64,000 nt of DNA from Nocardia concava NBRC 100430 (GTDB taxonomy: Bacteria; Actinomycetota; Actinomycetes; Mycobacteriales; Mycobacteriaceae). The position numbers and the translations under genes are program-made. A model generated the notes under the pieces. The model had not been told where the DNA came from. It worked only from the letters and a program-made list of their open reading frames with translations, and ran no database searches. Location of the stretch: the NCBI RefSeq assembly GCF_000308815.1, contig NZ_BAFX01000010.1, positions 21,976 to 85,975 on the forward strand. The letters are read 5' to 3'. Below are positions 18,256 through 28,915 of the stretch, in pieces (positions within the stretch are counted from its first letter, which is position 1; every line of letters starts with the position of its first letter).

Positions 18256-19578
18256 TCAGGCGGCGGCGCGCTTCTTGTTGTAGACGTCGAAGGCGACCGC
18301 TGCGAGCAAAACCAGCCCCTTGATCACCAGCTGCCAGTCGCTGCCGACACCGAGCATGGACATGCCGTTGTTCATCACGCCCATGACCAGCGCGCCGACA
18401 ATCGCCCCGACCACGGTGCCGATGCCGCCGCTGGCCGACGCGCCGCCGACGAATGCCGCGGCGATGGCGTCCAATTCGAAGTTCTGCCCGGCCTTGGGGG
18501 TGGCCGCGCCGAGGCGGGCGGCGAAGATGATGCCCGCCAATGCCGCGAGCACGCCCATGTTCACGAACACCCAGAAGGTATTGCGCCGGGTGTTCACCCC
18601 CGACAGCGCCGCGGCCTTCTCATTGCCGCCGACGGCGTAGATGCGGCGGCCGATGACGGTGCGGTTCATGACGAACGAGTAGACGACGATGAGCACCACC
18701 AGGATCAGCCCGATGACCGGCAGCCCGTTGTAGGAGGCCAGCACGAATCCGGACGCGCCGATCACCACGCCGAGCGCCACCATCTTGGCGATGAACAGCC
18801 CGCGCGGCCCGGCGGGCATCCCGTAGGACCGCCGACGACGCCGCACCCGCAGCTGGGTCCACACCAGTGCGGCGATGGCGGCGACCGCCAGCAGCAGCGT
18901 GAGCCCGTGCAGCTCACCGGTTTTCAGCCGCACCACGACGCCGTGCCGGAAGCCGTCGAAGACCAGTGCGTGGATGGGCAGCCAGTTGGGCAGGTAGCCC
19001 GCGGCGATGTTCACGAAGCCCTGCGGGAAGGGCCCGATCGACTGCCCCTGCAACACCAGCTGGGCCAGTCCGCGGAACAGCAGCATGCCGCCGAGGGTGA
19101 CGATGAACGCCGGGATCTTGACGTAGGCGATCCAATACCCTTGCCACACACCGATGATCGCGCCGAGTGCCAGGCCCGCCACCACCACGACCGGCCACGG
19201 CCAGTGCCAGTGTGCGATGGCGATGCCGGTGAGCGCGCCGACCAGGGCGCACACCGAGCCGACCGACAGGTCGATGTGCCCGTTGATGATCACCAGCATC
19301 ATGCCGATGGCCAGCACCAGGATGTAGCCGTTCTGCAGGATCACATTGGTGACATTGAGCGGCGTCAGCAGGCTCACTCCGTCGCTGAGCCGGGCCGTGG
19401 TCAGGACCTGGAACAGCAGCGTGATCGCCACCAGGGCGACGATCATGCCGTATTGGCGGACATTGCCGCGCAGCGCTTTTCGCACGATCGAGAGCACGCC
19501 GCCCCGGTCCTCGGCCGCGGCCTTGGCGACGATGGCGTCGGAGCTCGAATCGTCCTTCAGTTTGTCGAGCAAAGTCAT
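18256..19578 (-). CDS. mmsB: Multiple-sugar ABC transporter permease MmsB/GguB/XylH type
   Basis: A 440-residue permease, longer than YtfT/YjfF, with the [12 protein letters not shown] signature near residue 100 and [16 protein letters not shown] near 385. The long insertion around 220-260 with an Arg-rich loop matches GguB/XylH permeases. It starts at ATG 19578, overlapping the mmsA stop by 4 bp. It is the last gene of the arabinose operon and forms the channel with MmsA and ChvE. Confidence 0.85.
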   Translation of the reverse strand: MTLLDKLKDDSSSDAIVAKAAAEDRGGVLSIVRKALRGNVRQYGMIVALVAITLLFQVLTTARLSDGVSLLTPLNVTNVILQNGYILVLAIGMMLVIINGHIDLSVGSVCALVGALTGIAIAHWHWPWPVVVVAGLALGAIIGVWQGYWIAYVKIPAFIVTLGGMLLFRGLAQLVLQGQSIGPFPQGFVNIAAGYLPNWLPIHALVFDGFRHGVVVRLKTGELHGLTLLLAVAAIAALVWTQLRVRRRRRSYGMPAGPRGLFIAKMVALGVVIGASGFVLASYNGLPVIGLILVVLIVVYSFVMNRTVIGRRIYAVGGNEKAAALSGVNTRRNTFWVFVNMGVLAALAGIIFAARLGAATPKAGQNFELDAIAAAFVGGASASGGIGTVVGAIVGALVMGVMNNGMSMLGVGSDWQLVIKGLVLLAAVAFDVYNKKRAAA

Positions 19579-21128
19579 TCTGCGGCCACCTCCTGAGGGT
19601 TCGCGCCGCGGGTCATCAATCGCATGAGTGCCTCCTGGGTGGCGTCGGCGGCGGCCAGTTCACCGGTGATTCGGCCCTGGCTCATGGCGTAGATCCGGTC
19701 GCACAGGCCGAGCAGTTCCGGCAGTTCCGACGAGATCACCAGTACGCCTTTGCCTTCCGCCGCGAGTTCTCGAATGATCAGGTAGATCTCGTATTTCGCG
19801 CCCACATCGATGCCACGCGTCGGCTCGTCGAGAATCAGCAGATCGGGTTGGGTGAAGATCCATTTCCCGAGCACCACCTTCTGCTGGTTGCCGCCCGAGA
19901 GATTGCCGACCTTGGCGAACACAGTGGGCGCCTTGACCGTGAGCCGGGTGCGCAGCTCCTGCGCCGCGGCGACCTCGGCGTGGGTGTCGATCACCGAATG
20001 CCGCGACACCGCCGCGAGATTGGCGAGGGTGAGGTTGCGGCGGATGTCCTCGTCGAGGATCAGCCCGAGCTGTTTGCGATCCTCGGACACGTACGCGATC
20101 CCGGCGTCGATGGCCTGCGGCACCGTCGAAATACGCACCGGTGCACCGTCTTTGCGCACCGTGCCGCGAATATTGCGACCGTAGGAGTGGCCGAAGACGC
20201 TCATCGCCAGCTCGGTGCGGCCCGCGCCCATGAGCCCGGCCAGCCCGACGATCTCCCCGCGCCGCACCCGCAACGACGCGCCCCGCACCACCTGCCGTCC
20301 GGCGATGGTGGGGTGATCGACGCTCCAGTCCTCGATGTCGAAGAACACCTCCCCGGTGGCCGAATCCGGCGGCCGGGGCGGGAAGCGGTGGTCCAGGTCG
20401 CGGCCCACCATGCCCTTGATGATGCGGTCCTCGGTGACGGTGCCGTCCACCTCGAGGGTCTCGATGGTGTGCCCGTCGCGCAGCACGGTGATGGTGTCGG
20501 AGACGGCCAGCACCTCGTTGAGCTTGTGCGAGATGAGGATCGAGGTGATCTCCTGTCCGCGCAGCTCCCGCAGCAGGCCCAGCAGGCTGTCGCTGTCGGC
20601 CTGGTTGAGCGCCGCGGTGGGTTCGTCGAGGATGAGCAGCCGCACCTGTTTGGCCAGTGCCTTGGCGATCTCCACCAGCTGTTGTTTGCCGACACCCAGT
20701 GTCGCGACCAGGGTTTCGGGGTCCTCGATCAGCCCGACCCGCTCCATGAGCGCCATGGCCTGCCGATTGGTCTCCTGCCAGTCGAGGATTCCCGCGCGGG
20801 TGCGCTCGTTGCCCAGGAAGATGTTCTCGGCGATGGACAGCTGCGGGACCAGCGCCAGTTCCTGGTGGATGATGGCGACGCCGGCCGCCTCGCTGTGCCG
20901 GATGTCCTTGAAGGCCATCTCGTTGCCGTCCACCAGGATTCGCCCGCTGTAGGAGCCGTGCGGATAGACCCCCGACAGCACCTTCATCAGGGTGGATTTG
21001 CCCGCGCCGTTCTCGCCGACCAGGGCGTGGATCTCGGCGCGGGCGACGGACAGGTCGACCGCGTCGAGTGCCTTCACGCCCGGGAATTCCATGGTGATCG
21101 AGCGCATTTCGAGAATATGGTCCGGCAT
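19575..21128 (-). CDS. mmsA: Multiple-sugar ABC transporter ATPase MmsA/GguA type
   Basis: A 517-residue duplicated ABC ATPase. Its first half has GENGAGKST and [12 protein letters not shown]. Its second half has [17 protein letters not shown] and [12 protein letters not shown]. The start ATG 21128 has GGAAGGAG 7 nt upstream. It is closest in layout to GguA/XylG. It lies 20 bp downstream of the chvE-like gene and overlaps mmsB. Confidence 0.87.
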   Translation of the reverse strand: MPDHILEMRSITMEFPGVKALDAVDLSVARAEIHALVGENGAGKSTLMKVLSGVYPHGSYSGRILVDGNEMAFKDIRHSEAAGVAIIHQELALVPQLSIAENIFLGNERTRAGILDWQETNRQAMALMERVGLIEDPETLVATLGVGKQQLVEIAKALAKQVRLLILDEPTAALNQADSDSLLGLLRELRGQEITSILISHKLNEVLAVSDTITVLRDGHTIETLEVDGTVTEDRIIKGMVGRDLDHRFPPRPPDSATGEVFFDIEDWSVDHPTIAGRQVVRGASLRVRRGEIVGLAGLMGAGRTELAMSVFGHSYGRNIRGTVRKDGAPVRISTVPQAIDAGIAYVSEDRKQLGLILDEDIRRNLTLANLAAVSRHSVIDTHAEVAAAQELRTRLTVKAPTVFAKVGNLSGGNQQKVVLGKWIFTQPDLLILDEPTRGIDVGAKYEIYLIIRELAAEGKGVLVISSELPELLGLCDRIYAMSQGRITGELAAADATQEALMRLMTRGANPQEVAAE

Positions 21129-21148
21129 GGACGCGCTCCTTCCCGCTG

Positions 21149-22246
21149 CTATTGCAGGTCCTTGTCGGTGTAGTAGCCGGTGTCGATGAGCGCGGCCCGA
21201 TAGTTGGCCTTGTCCACCGAAACCGGTTGCAGCAGATAGGAAGGCACCTTCTTCGCGCCGTTGTCGTAGGAGGTGGTGTCGTTGGTCTCCGGGGTGCCGC
21301 CGGTGAGGATGGCGTGGGTCATCTGCACCGCGCGCTTGGCCAGATCCCGGGTGTCCTTGAAGACGGTCTGGGTCTGCTCACCCGCGATGATCGACTTGAC
21401 CGAGGCCCGCTCGGCGTCCTGACCGGTGACGATGGGCATCTTCTTGGCCCCGCCGTAGCCGACGGCCTTGAGCGCGGACAGGATTCCGATGGACAGCCCG
21501 TCATAGGGCGAGAGCACCGCGTCCACATTCGCGCCCGCGTAATGCGCCGAGAGCAGATTCTCCATACGGGACTGTGCGGTCGCACCGTCCCAGCGCAGGG
21601 TGGTCACCTGATCGACCTTGGTCTGGCCCGACCGCACCACCAGCTTGCCCGCGTCGATGTGCGGCTGCAGCACCGACATCGCGCCGTTGAAGAAGAAGTA
21701 GGTGTTGTTGTCGTCGGGCGAACCGGCGAACAACTCGACGTTGAACGGACCCTTGCCGTCCTTCAACCCCAGGTAATCGGTAATGTAACTCGCCTGCAGC
21801 ACACCGACTTTGAAGTTGTCGAAGGTCGCGTAGTAGTCGACATTGGCGGTGTCGCGAATCAGCCGGTCGTAGGCGATGACCGCGACCTTGTTCTGTTTGG
21901 CCTGCGCCAGCACCCCGGTCAGCGACTTGTTGTCGATGGCCGCGATCACCAGCGCCTTGGCGCCCTGGGTGAGCATGTTCTCGAGCTGCGAGACCTGCGT
22001 CTCGATGACGTCCTCGGCGTACTGCAGATCGGTGGTGTAGCCCAGCGCCTTGAACTGGTTGACGATGTTGTTGCCGTCGGCCACCCAGCGCTCGGAGGAC
22101 TTGGTGGGCATGGCGATTCCGATGCGCCCGCCCGCGCCCTTGTCCCCCGAACCCGAGCCGCTGTCGACCGAACAGGCGGCGGCCGCCAACAGGGCGAGGG
22201 ATCCGCCCGCGACGCTGAAGAAGTCGCGGCGATTGATGCCGGTCAT
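21149..22246 (-). CDS. chvE: ChvE-like sugar-binding lipoprotein, Tat-type signal
   Basis: A 365-residue binding protein of the ChvE/XylF group. The N-terminus [11 protein letters not shown] has a twin-arginine motif, and AAAAC provides a lipidation Cys near 25, so export of a folded lipoprotein is likely. Motifs include [23 protein letters not shown] and TGQDAE, seen in ChvE. ATG 22246 is preferred over ATG 22252, because AAGGAG is 7 nt from the former and 1 nt from the latter. ChvE-type proteins bind arabinose, xylose, galactose and glucose; context favours L-arabinose. Confidence 0.85.
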   Translation of the reverse strand: MTGINRRDFFSVAGGSLALLAAAACSVDSGSGSGDKGAGGRIGIAMPTKSSERWVADGNNIVNQFKALGYTTDLQYAEDVIETQVSQLENMLTQGAKALVIAAIDNKSLTGVLAQAKQNKVAVIAYDRLIRDTANVDYYATFDNFKVGVLQASYITDYLGLKDGKGPFNVELFAGSPDDNNTYFFFNGAMSVLQPHIDAGKLVVRSGQTKVDQVTTLRWDGATAQSRMENLLSAHYAGANVDAVLSPYDGLSIGILSALKAVGYGGAKKMPIVTGQDAERASVKSIIAGEQTQTVFKDTRDLAKRAVQMTHAILTGGTPETNDTTSYDNGAKKVPSYLLQPVSVDKANYRAALIDTGYYTDKDLQ

Positions 22247-22261
22247 GTGCATGCTCCTTGG

Positions 22262-23689
22262 TCAGACCTGGACGAATTCGATGCCGGACAGGCGGCAGAA
22301 CACGCGCCAATCCGCGGCGTGGCGGCCGAGATTGAGCACCTGGTGGTGCGGGCCGCCCGCGGCGAGCCAGCCGTCCATGCAGGCGCGCACGCCGGTGTCG
22401 GGCCGGAACTGGCCGTAGGGCATCTCGAGTTGCGGCAGCGGCGGGGCGTCGAGCACCTCGCCCTCGGCGACCACCAGCCGGAACCGTTCGTCGCCCAGGG
22501 AGACCAGGCAGGCGAGAGTGGCCGGGCCGGGACGGTAGCGGAACAGGAAGGTCGGCGGGGCGTCGAGCTTGCCGATCCCGAGTTCGCGGTGAATCAGCCG
22601 CACCGGTTCGTCTTCACGGGCGACCCGCCAATTGCCTTCGCCCATATGGCTCATCAGGATCGAGTCCGAGGGGAAGTCCATGGCGTACATCTCGGTGAAA
22701 TGGCCGTCGCCGATGAGCTGGTGCCCGGCGTACACCATGGACGCGGCCAGCGCATCGCCCTCCGCGCCGTAGCCGTACCCCTTGGCCATCAGGCTCGACG
22801 CGGCGGCCAGGGGCAGCCGCCGGAAGCGGCCGTCCTCGCCGATGGCGTCGAAATGGGTGGAGTACGCGCCGTAGCCGCGGTCGGCGAGGATGCGTTCGAT
22901 GGCGATCTGCATCCGGGCGTGATCCTCGCGCTCGATGTCGGTCAGCGCCTCGTCGACCGCGAAATGCGTGTTCTCCCAGTCGATGAGCGCCTTGACGTCC
23001 TCGTCGGGGACATCCCGGGTGCCGCGGTACAGGTCGCCCGGCGCGAGGTAGCTGATCTCGGGTCCCAGCGCCCGCAGCAGCGCGTTCTCGTCGACGCGGA
23101 TATCGCCCATGTCGTTCATGGCGTAGCCGAACACGCCCACCTTCAACGACTTCCACGCCGTGACCGCGCGGGCGGCGCGCGCCCAGCGTTCGACCTCGTC
23201 GCGGAAACGGTCGCTGCGCCAGTCGTCGGTGAGCACCTCGAAGGGCCGGTCGGCGCGCACCATGGCGTTGGCGGTGTCCTGTGCGCCGTGGATGCCCTGG
23301 TTGTAGGTCATGTCGGCCATGTCCCAGGCGGCGGTGACGGCCGGTTCGGGCTGAATATTGGCCAGCAGCACCGGCATTCGGTTCTCGTTGAACAGCCGGG
23401 CGACCCGCATGGCGGGGCCGTAGGTCAGCATGATCACCATGACGCCGTCGAGATCGGCGTTGGCGAATTCGCGCATGACCGATTCGGCGTCGGCGCGGTC
23501 CTTCACCGGACGGCCGACCCGCCACTCGGCGACATCGGCGAGCTGATCGGCGATGGCCTCGGCGTATCCGGCCTGGCGTTCGGTGATGCCGGGGATCATG
23601 TCGTCGTAGAGCGCCTGCATGATGCCGAGCAGGCCGATGCGGGGCTTGCGAGCGGCGGCCGTGGGGGCCGGTGCCTGGGGTGCGGTCAC
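22262..23689 (-). CDS. araA: L-arabinose isomerase (L-fucose/arabinose isomerase fold, short actinobacterial type)
   Basis: A 475-residue isomerase of the fucose/arabinose isomerase superfamily. The N-terminal Rossmann-like part contains KPRIGLLGIMQALYDDMIPG; the catalytic region holds HFTEMYAMDFPSD and ILMSHMGEGNWRVA, with Glu and His suited to bind Mn2+. Sequence similarity to classical AraA appears low; the assignment rests on fold motifs and on sitting between araD and the sugar transporter. It starts at GTG 23689 with AAAGGAG upstream. It converts L-arabinose to L-ribulose. Confidence 0.78.
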   Translation of the reverse strand: MTAPQAPAPTAAARKPRIGLLGIMQALYDDMIPGITERQAGYAEAIADQLADVAEWRVGRPVKDRADAESVMREFANADLDGVMVIMLTYGPAMRVARLFNENRMPVLLANIQPEPAVTAAWDMADMTYNQGIHGAQDTANAMVRADRPFEVLTDDWRSDRFRDEVERWARAARAVTAWKSLKVGVFGYAMNDMGDIRVDENALLRALGPEISYLAPGDLYRGTRDVPDEDVKALIDWENTHFAVDEALTDIEREDHARMQIAIERILADRGYGAYSTHFDAIGEDGRFRRLPLAAASSLMAKGYGYGAEGDALAASMVYAGHQLIGDGHFTEMYAMDFPSDSILMSHMGEGNWRVAREDEPVRLIHRELGIGKLDAPPTFLFRYRPGPATLACLVSLGDERFRLVVAEGEVLDAPPLPQLEMPYGQFRPDTGVRACMDGWLAAGGPHHQVLNLGRHAADWRVFCRLSGIEFVQV

Positions 23690-23731
23690 AGGGGTAACTC
23701 CTTTGTCAGAGCCTTGGCGGGACCAGCGAAT

Positions 23732-24400
23732 TCAGTGCTGGCCGTAGACGTTCTGGTAGCGGTCATGCAGGCTGTCGACGGCGGCCTGGGGAATCGGGAT
23801 GGGCTGGCCGATCTCGTGGGCCAGATGCGCGGTGCGGGCCACGTCCTCGCACATGACGGCGGCCTTCACCGCCGCGCGGGCGTCCGCGCCGACGGTGAAC
23901 ACGCCGTGATTGCGCATGAGCACGGCCGGGGATCGGTGTCCGGTCAGGGTGTCCACGACGCCGCGGCCGATATCGTCACCGCCGATGAGCGCGAACGGGC
24001 CCACCGGGATCTCCCCGCCGAACTCGTCGGCCATGGCGGTGAGCACGCACGGGATCGGTTCGCCCCGCGCGGCCCAGGCGCTGGCGAACGACGAATGGGT
24101 ATGCGCCACACCGCCGATGTGCGGCATGTTCCGGTAGATGTAGGCGTGCGCGGCGGTGTCGCTGGACGGGGACAGCTCGCCGTCGACGAGATTGCCGTCC
24201 AGATCGCACACCACCATGGACTCGGCGGTCAGCTCGTCGTAGGAGACGCCGCTGGGCTTGATGACCAGCAGTTCCGCGCCGGGCACCCGCGCCGAGACAT
24301 TTCCGGCGGTCCACACCACCAGGTTCCAGCGCAGCAGTTCGCGATGCAGATCGACCAGTTGCGTGCGCAGACCGGTCACGGCGAGATCGAGGGTCGTCAT
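23732..24400 (-). CDS. araD: L-ribulose-5-phosphate 4-epimerase
   Basis: A 222-residue class II aldolase/epimerase-type zinc enzyme. GNVSAR and KPSGVSYDEL form the phosphate site; zinc ligands are in HTHSSFASAWA and near MRNHGVFTVG. The start ATG 24400 overlaps the araB stop (ATGA). It converts L-ribulose 5-phosphate to D-xylulose 5-phosphate, feeding the pentose phosphate pathway. Confidence 0.88.
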   Translation of the reverse strand: MTTLDLAVTGLRTQLVDLHRELLRWNLVVWTAGNVSARVPGAELLVIKPSGVSYDELTAESMVVCDLDGNLVDGELSPSSDTAAHAYIYRNMPHIGGVAHTHSSFASAWAARGEPIPCVLTAMADEFGGEIPVGPFALIGGDDIGRGVVDTLTGHRSPAVLMRNHGVFTVGADARAAVKAAVMCEDVARTAHLAHEIGQPIPIPQAAVDSLHDRYQNVYGQH

Positions 24401-26064
24401 CGGGTCACTACCTCCTGGCGTGCGGAATTGCGAAGGCGCCGCAGCCGGTGCAGCACCTCGGTGCCACCGCGGCCGAAATGCTCGTGCAGCGCGCGATATT
24501 CGACGTAGAGGGCCTCGTAGGCGGCCGAGCGTTCCGGGTCGGGCGTGTAGGCGGCCCGATCGACCCGGCCCATGGCCGCCGAGGCGGCGCGGACATCCGG
24601 GTACGCGCCCGCGGCGACGGCGGCGTGGATGGCCGAGCCGAGCGCGCAGCCTTGCTCGGAGTCGAGCACCGACAGCGGCAGTCCGGTGACATCGGCGTAG
24701 ATCTGCATGAGCATGGCGTTCTTGACCAGGCCGCCCGCCACCGTCAGCTCACGCACCGGAACACCTGCGGTGCGGAAGGTTTCGATGATGGTGCGGGTGC
24801 CGAAGGCGGTCGACTCGAGCAGTGCTCGGTAGATGTCCTCGGGCCGGGTGGCCAGGGTCAGGCCGATCAGGACCCCCGACAGGTCGTGGTCCACCAGCAC
24901 GGATCGATTGCCGCCGAGCCAGTCCAGCGCGAGCAGACCGTGCTCGCCGACGCGTTGGCGCGCGGCCAGCTCACCGAGGTAGGTGTGCAGGTCGACACCG
25001 AGGGCGGCGGCGCGATCGGCGTAGTCGGTGGGCACGGCGTTGTCCACGAACCAGCCGAAGATGTCGCCCACCGCGCTCTGCCCGGCCTCGTAACCCCAAC
25101 TGCCGTCCAGGATTCCGCCGTCCACCACGCCGCACATGCCGGGCACCTCGGCCAGGTGGTCGGCGTTCATGACATGGCAGGTGGAGGTGCCCATGACCGC
25201 GAGCATCTGCCCGTCCCCGACGGCCTGCGCCGCGGGCGCGGTCACGTGCGCGTCGACATTGCCGACGGCGACCGCGATCCCGGGGCGCAGGCCGGCCCAT
25301 CGCGCCGCCTGCTCGGTCAGGCCGCCGGCACGACCGCCCAGCGGCGACAGCGGATGGTCGAGCTTGCCGACGAAATCGGCGAAGCCCGGATTCAGGGCGG
25401 AGAGATATTCGGGCGTCGGCCAGGCGCCGTCCTGATGCTGGCCCTTGTACCCGGCGGTGCAGACATTGCGGGTCTCGCGGCCGCACAGCTGCCACACGAT
25501 CCAGTCCGCCGCCTCGATGAAACGGGCTGCGGCGGCATAGATCTCGGGATCCTCCTCGAGGATCTGCAGTCCCTTGGCGAATTCCCACTCGCTCGAGATC
25601 CGGCCGCCGTAGCGACCGATCCACGGTTCGCCGCGCTCGTGAGCGACGGCGGTGATGCGGTCGGCCTGGGCCTGCGCGGCGTGGTGCTTCCACAGTTTCG
25701 GATAGGCGTGCGGGCGGTCCGCGAACCGCGCCGTCCGGCACAGCGGGGTGCCGTCGGCGGTGGTCGGCAGCACCGTGCACGCGGTGAAATCCGTTGCTAT
25801 CCCGATGATCTCACTCGGGTCCACTCCCGCTTCCCGCACCGCCGCGGGTACCGCGACCCGCAGCACCTCGAGATAGTCCCCGGGGTCTTGCAGCGCCCAG
25901 TCCGGCGGCAGCGGCGCACCGGTGGCGGGCAGTTCGCGTTCGATCACGCCGTGCCGATACTCGCAGACCGCTGTTCCGAGTTCCGCGCCGTCGCGCACCC
26001 GCACGACCAGGGCGCGACCGGACAGCGTGCCGAAGTCGACACCGACGACGTACTTGTCTGGCAT
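24397..26064 (-). CDS. araB: Ribulokinase
   Basis: A 555-residue FGGY-family kinase. The N-terminal VGVDFGTLSGRALV is the ribulokinase ATP/sugar motif; further motifs are IGIATDFTACTVLP, GNVDAHVTAPAA and VAGGLVKNAMLMQI. Length matches AraB. It is the first gene of a six-gene operon (araB-araD-araA-chvE-mmsA-mmsB). The start ATG 26064 has GGGAG upstream, with LacI-type sites at 26081 and 26255. Confidence 0.92.
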   Translation of the reverse strand: MPDKYVVGVDFGTLSGRALVVRVRDGAELGTAVCEYRHGVIERELPATGAPLPPDWALQDPGDYLEVLRVAVPAAVREAGVDPSEIIGIATDFTACTVLPTTADGTPLCRTARFADRPHAYPKLWKHHAAQAQADRITAVAHERGEPWIGRYGGRISSEWEFAKGLQILEEDPEIYAAAARFIEAADWIVWQLCGRETRNVCTAGYKGQHQDGAWPTPEYLSALNPGFADFVGKLDHPLSPLGGRAGGLTEQAARWAGLRPGIAVAVGNVDAHVTAPAAQAVGDGQMLAVMGTSTCHVMNADHLAEVPGMCGVVDGGILDGSWGYEAGQSAVGDIFGWFVDNAVPTDYADRAAALGVDLHTYLGELAARQRVGEHGLLALDWLGGNRSVLVDHDLSGVLIGLTLATRPEDIYRALLESTAFGTRTIIETFRTAGVPVRELTVAGGLVKNAMLMQIYADVTGLPLSVLDSEQGCALGSAIHAAVAAGAYPDVRAASAAMGRVDRAAYTPDPERSAAYEALYVEYRALHEHFGRGGTEVLHRLRRLRNSARQEVVTR

Positions 26065-26292
26065 GCATTGCTCCCAGCTATGTTAACGCGCACATTGTTA
26101 CCTATGACACTGGACCGGTGTCAAGGTTGAGATGGCCGCGCATGCGCGTGCGTCAACTGGGATGGACTGTCTGCCAGCAGAAATGGATCGACCATTTGTC
26201 GAGGCCGATATCAGGAAGAAGGGATCTCCAGCCGTGGACGGAGCGGGAGCGGCGTGTTAACGTTCACCACGCCGCGTCGTCAACACCTCCGC
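26065..26292. promoter_or_regulatory. Promoter region of the arabinose operon with two LacI-type sites
   Basis: This 228-bp gap lies between araB and the upstream IclR gene. It holds TGTTAACGCGCACA (26081-26094) 17 bp before the araB start and TGTTAACGTTCACC (26255-26268) 190 bp upstream. Two spaced sites could allow repression by looping. No ORF is seen here. Confidence 0.7.
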
Positions 26293-27036
26293 CTACGGCG
26301 CGGCAACCGGGGGCCACCGCAGTGCCCCGAGTTCCCGCGAGATGGTGCGGGCGGTAGTGCGCACCATGTCGATCACCGCCTCCGACACAGGCCAATCCAG
26401 GGTCGGCACCACCACCGCCACCGCGCCGGCGATCCCCGCGCGATCGAAAATCGCACCCGCGACACCGGATTCGCCGAGCACCGCCTCATCGCATTCATAG
26501 GCGATGCCGGATTCCCGCACCGCGCCGAGCTGTTCGGCGAATTCCTCGCGGGAGGTCACCGTCGCACCGGTCATGCTGCGCAACTCGAGCGACTCCGGCA
26601 GCTCCCCGAACGCGAGCATCACCTTGCCGAGAGCGCTTGCGTGCGCCGGAATCTCGGCGCCGATCTCGGGCATCTGACGGCTGCCGTCCGGGCGCGGCTC
26701 GTGATGGATGATCACGACCTCGTCGCCCAGCAGCACCCCGACCCGCACCGCGAGCCCGGACTGCCGGGCGAGTTCGTGCGCCCAGGCCAGCGACCGCGCG
26801 CGCAGGTCCAGCGAGTCGAGGTACACGTTGCCGAAACGCAGTACGGCCGGTCCGAGCCGATACCGTCCGCCGTCACCCTCCTGGACAACCACGCCGTGCG
26901 CGGTCAGCGTGCGCACGATGCCGTGCACCGTGGTCGGGGCGAGTTCGAGTTCGGCGGCCAGCTCCGACAGCGTCATACGACGGGCGCCCTGCAGCGCGAA
27001 CAGGATTCGGACCGCCCGATCGACGGACTGGATCAC
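26293..27036 (-). CDS. IclR-family regulator
   Basis: A 247-residue IclR protein. The N-terminal winged HTH is VDRAVRILFALQ...MTLSELAAELELAPTTVHGIVRTL; the C-terminal effector domain has HASALGKVMLAF and GIAYECDEAVLGESGVAGAIFD. It starts at GTG 27036 with GGGAGG upstream. It is divergent from the aquaporin-dha operon, with a palindrome between them, so it probably controls that operon in response to glycerol, dihydroxyacetone or a derivative (inferred). Confidence 0.85.
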   Translation of the reverse strand: MIQSVDRAVRILFALQGARRMTLSELAAELELAPTTVHGIVRTLTAHGVVVQEGDGGRYRLGPAVLRFGNVYLDSLDLRARSLAWAHELARQSGLAVRVGVLLGDEVVIIHHEPRPDGSRQMPEIGAEIPAHASALGKVMLAFGELPESLELRSMTGATVTSREEFAEQLGAVRESGIAYECDEAVLGESGVAGAIFDRAGIAGAVAVVVPTLDWPVSEAVIDMVRTTARTISRELGALRWPPVAAP

Positions 27037-27104
27037 GCCGAAACCTCCCTCGATACCCGGAGCCGGGTCTTGTGACCCACGTAACTTCGTCGTAGTCTAC
27101 GCAT

Positions 27105-27127
27105 CACATTCGACATTATCGAATGTG
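27105..27127. promoter_or_regulatory. Inverted-repeat operator between iclR-type gene and aquaporin
   Basis: CACATTCG (27105-27112) and its exact complement CGAATGTG (27120-27127) flank a 7-nt spacer. The position, 27 bp before the aquaporin start, suits an IclR operator that represses the operon. Confidence 0.6.
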
Positions 27128-27153
27128 CTTCGAAATTCTCTCGGGAGTTCCCC

Positions 27154-27900
27154 ATGAACGAACTGCGCGCGCCGCGGAAACTGGCGGCTGAGGTGCTCGG
27201 CACTGCGTTCCTCGTCTTCATCGGTGTCGGGTCGGTGCCCGCCACGCTCATCGTCAACGGCGACGCGCCGTTCACCATGGCCGATCTGGGCATGATCTCG
27301 CTGGCGTTCGCCACGGTCGTGGTCGCGACCGTGTACGCCTTCGGGCACGTGTCAGGGAACCACATCAATCCCGCTGTGACGCTGGCACTCGCGGTGACCC
27401 GGCAGTTCCCGTGGCGTGCGGTGCCCGCCTATCTGGCCGCGCAGCTGCTGGGCGCGGTGATCGGCGCGTTCGCCATCGTCGGGGTGCTGGGTAAGCGTGC
27501 CTCGCAGGTCGGGCTGGGCGTCGCCGCGTACGGCCACGGCGTGGGCTCGGGGCAGGCGTTCATCGCCGAGTTCGTCGGCACGTTCATCCTGGTGCTGACC
27601 GTGCTGCTGGCCGTACATCGCGCCGCCCCAGCGGGATTCGCGGGCGTGGCCATCGGCCTGGTGGTGTTCGCCGCCATCATCCCGGTCGCCCCCGCCACCG
27701 GGGCCTCGATCAATCCGGCGCGCACCCTGGGCCCGATGCTGGTGCAGCAGTTCTACGGCGAGCACGTGTCCTGGGGTCAGGCCCCCGTCTATCTCGCGGC
27801 CGAGTTCCTCGCGGGCGTCGCCGCCGCGGTGGTGGCACGGCTGCTGACTCCGTCCGAAACCGAAGCGGCCGACCGTGATCCGGTCGAAGCGGCCGCGTGA
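27154..27900 (+). CDS. MIP-family channel (aquaporin/glycerol facilitator)
   Basis: A 248-residue six-helix MIP channel with both NPA boxes: [11 protein letters not shown] and [12 protein letters not shown]. The selectivity arginine follows the second NPA. Context with dihydroxyacetone kinase genes argues for uptake of glycerol or dihydroxyacetone, although the filter sequence alone does not separate aquaporin from facilitator. The dhaK start follows 13 bp after the stop. Confidence 0.85.
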   Translation: MNELRAPRKLAAEVLGTAFLVFIGVGSVPATLIVNGDAPFTMADLGMISLAFATVVVATVYAFGHVSGNHINPAVTLALAVTRQFPWRAVPAYLAAQLLGAVIGAFAIVGVLGKRASQVGLGVAAYGHGVGSGQAFIAEFVGTFILVLTVLLAVHRAAPAGFAGVAIGLVVFAAIIPVAPATGASINPARTLGPMLVQQFYGEHVSWGQAPVYLAAEFLAGVAAAVVARLLTPSETEAADRDPVEAAA

Positions 27901-27913
27901 GCAAGGAAATCTC

Positions 27914-28915
27914 ATGAAGAAACTGATCAACGATCCGGCCGATATCGTCACCGATGCCCTCGCCGGAATGGCCGCCGCGCATCCCGAATTGCGGGTGGAT
28001 CTGCCGAACCGGGTCATCCTGCGCGCGGACGCGCCCACGCCGGGCAAGGTCGGGCTGGTCTCGGGCGGCGGCTCGGGTCATGAGCCGCTGCACGGCGGGT
28101 TCGTCGGGATCGGCATGCTCGACGCCGCCTGCGCCGGTGAGGTTTTCACCTCGCCGGTGCCGGATCAGATCCTCGCCGCGACCAGCGCCGTCGATGCGGG
28201 CGCCGGAGTCATTCACATCGTGAAGAACTACACCGGCGACATCATGAACTTCGAGATGGCCGCCGAACTCGCGTCCGCCGAGACCGGGACCGAGGTGGTC
28301 ACGGTGGTCGTCGATGACGATGTGGCCGTGCAGGACAGCCTCTACACCGCGGGCCGGAGGGGAGTCGGCGGGACACTGATCCTGGAGAAGCTGGCGGGCG
28401 CGGCCGCCGAACAGGGGCGACCGCTGACCGTGGTCGGGGATATCGCCCGTGCGGCCAATGCGAATTCGCGCAGTATGGGGATGGCGCTGACCTCGTGCAC
28501 GGTGCCGGCGGTCGGCAAGCCGACCTTCGAACTCGGCGAGGGCGAGGTGGAGATCGGGATCGGGATCCACGGTGAGCCGGGCCGGTCGCGGGTGCCCATC
28601 GCGCCCGCTCGCGAGATCGCCGCGATGCTGGTCGAGCCGATTCTCGCCGATCTGCCATTTGCCAAGGGCGACAATGTCATCTGTTTCGTCAATGGGATGG
28701 GTGGCACGCCGCTGCTGGAGCTGTACGTGATGTACAACGAGGTCGCCCGGATCCTGAGCGGGCACGGTGTCCAGATCGCCCGCAGCCTGGTCGGCCCGTA
28801 TGTCACCTCGCTGGATATGGCGGGCTGCTCGGTGACCCTGACCAAGGTGGACGACGATTTGCTGCGGCTGTGGGACGCGCCGGTGCGCACGCCCGCGCTG
28901 CGGTGGGGAGTGTGA
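27914..28915 (+). CDS. dhaK: PTS-dependent dihydroxyacetone kinase, substrate-binding subunit DhaK
   Basis: A 333-residue Dha[16 protein letters not shown] forms the substrate loop, and the histidine in [11 protein letters not shown] is the residue that covalently holds dihydroxyacetone in this family. The start ATG 27914 follows AAGGA. Its stop overlaps the first ATG of dhaL. Together with DhaL and DhaM it makes dihydroxyacetone phosphate. Confidence 0.92.
   Translation: MKKLINDPADIVTDALAGMAAAHPELRVDLPNRVILRADAPTPGKVGLVSGGGSGHEPLHGGFVGIGMLDAACAGEVFTSPVPDQILAATSAVDAGAGVIHIVKNYTGDIMNFEMAAELASAETGTEVVTVVVDDDVAVQDSLYTAGRRGVGGTLILEKLAGAAAEQGRPLTVVGDIARAANANSRSMGMALTSCTVPAVGKPTFELGEGEVEIGIGIHGEPGRSRVPIAPAREIAAMLVEPILADLPFAKGDNVICFVNGMGGTPLLELYVMYNEVARILSGHGVQIARSLVGPYVTSLDMAGCSVTLTKVDDDLLRLWDAPVRTPALRWGV

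Noticed and set aside
21152..24508. Long plus-strand open frame of over 1100 codons
   Set aside because: It runs opposite to chvE, araA and araD, which have clear family motifs and ribosome sites; it is a GC-bias shadow.
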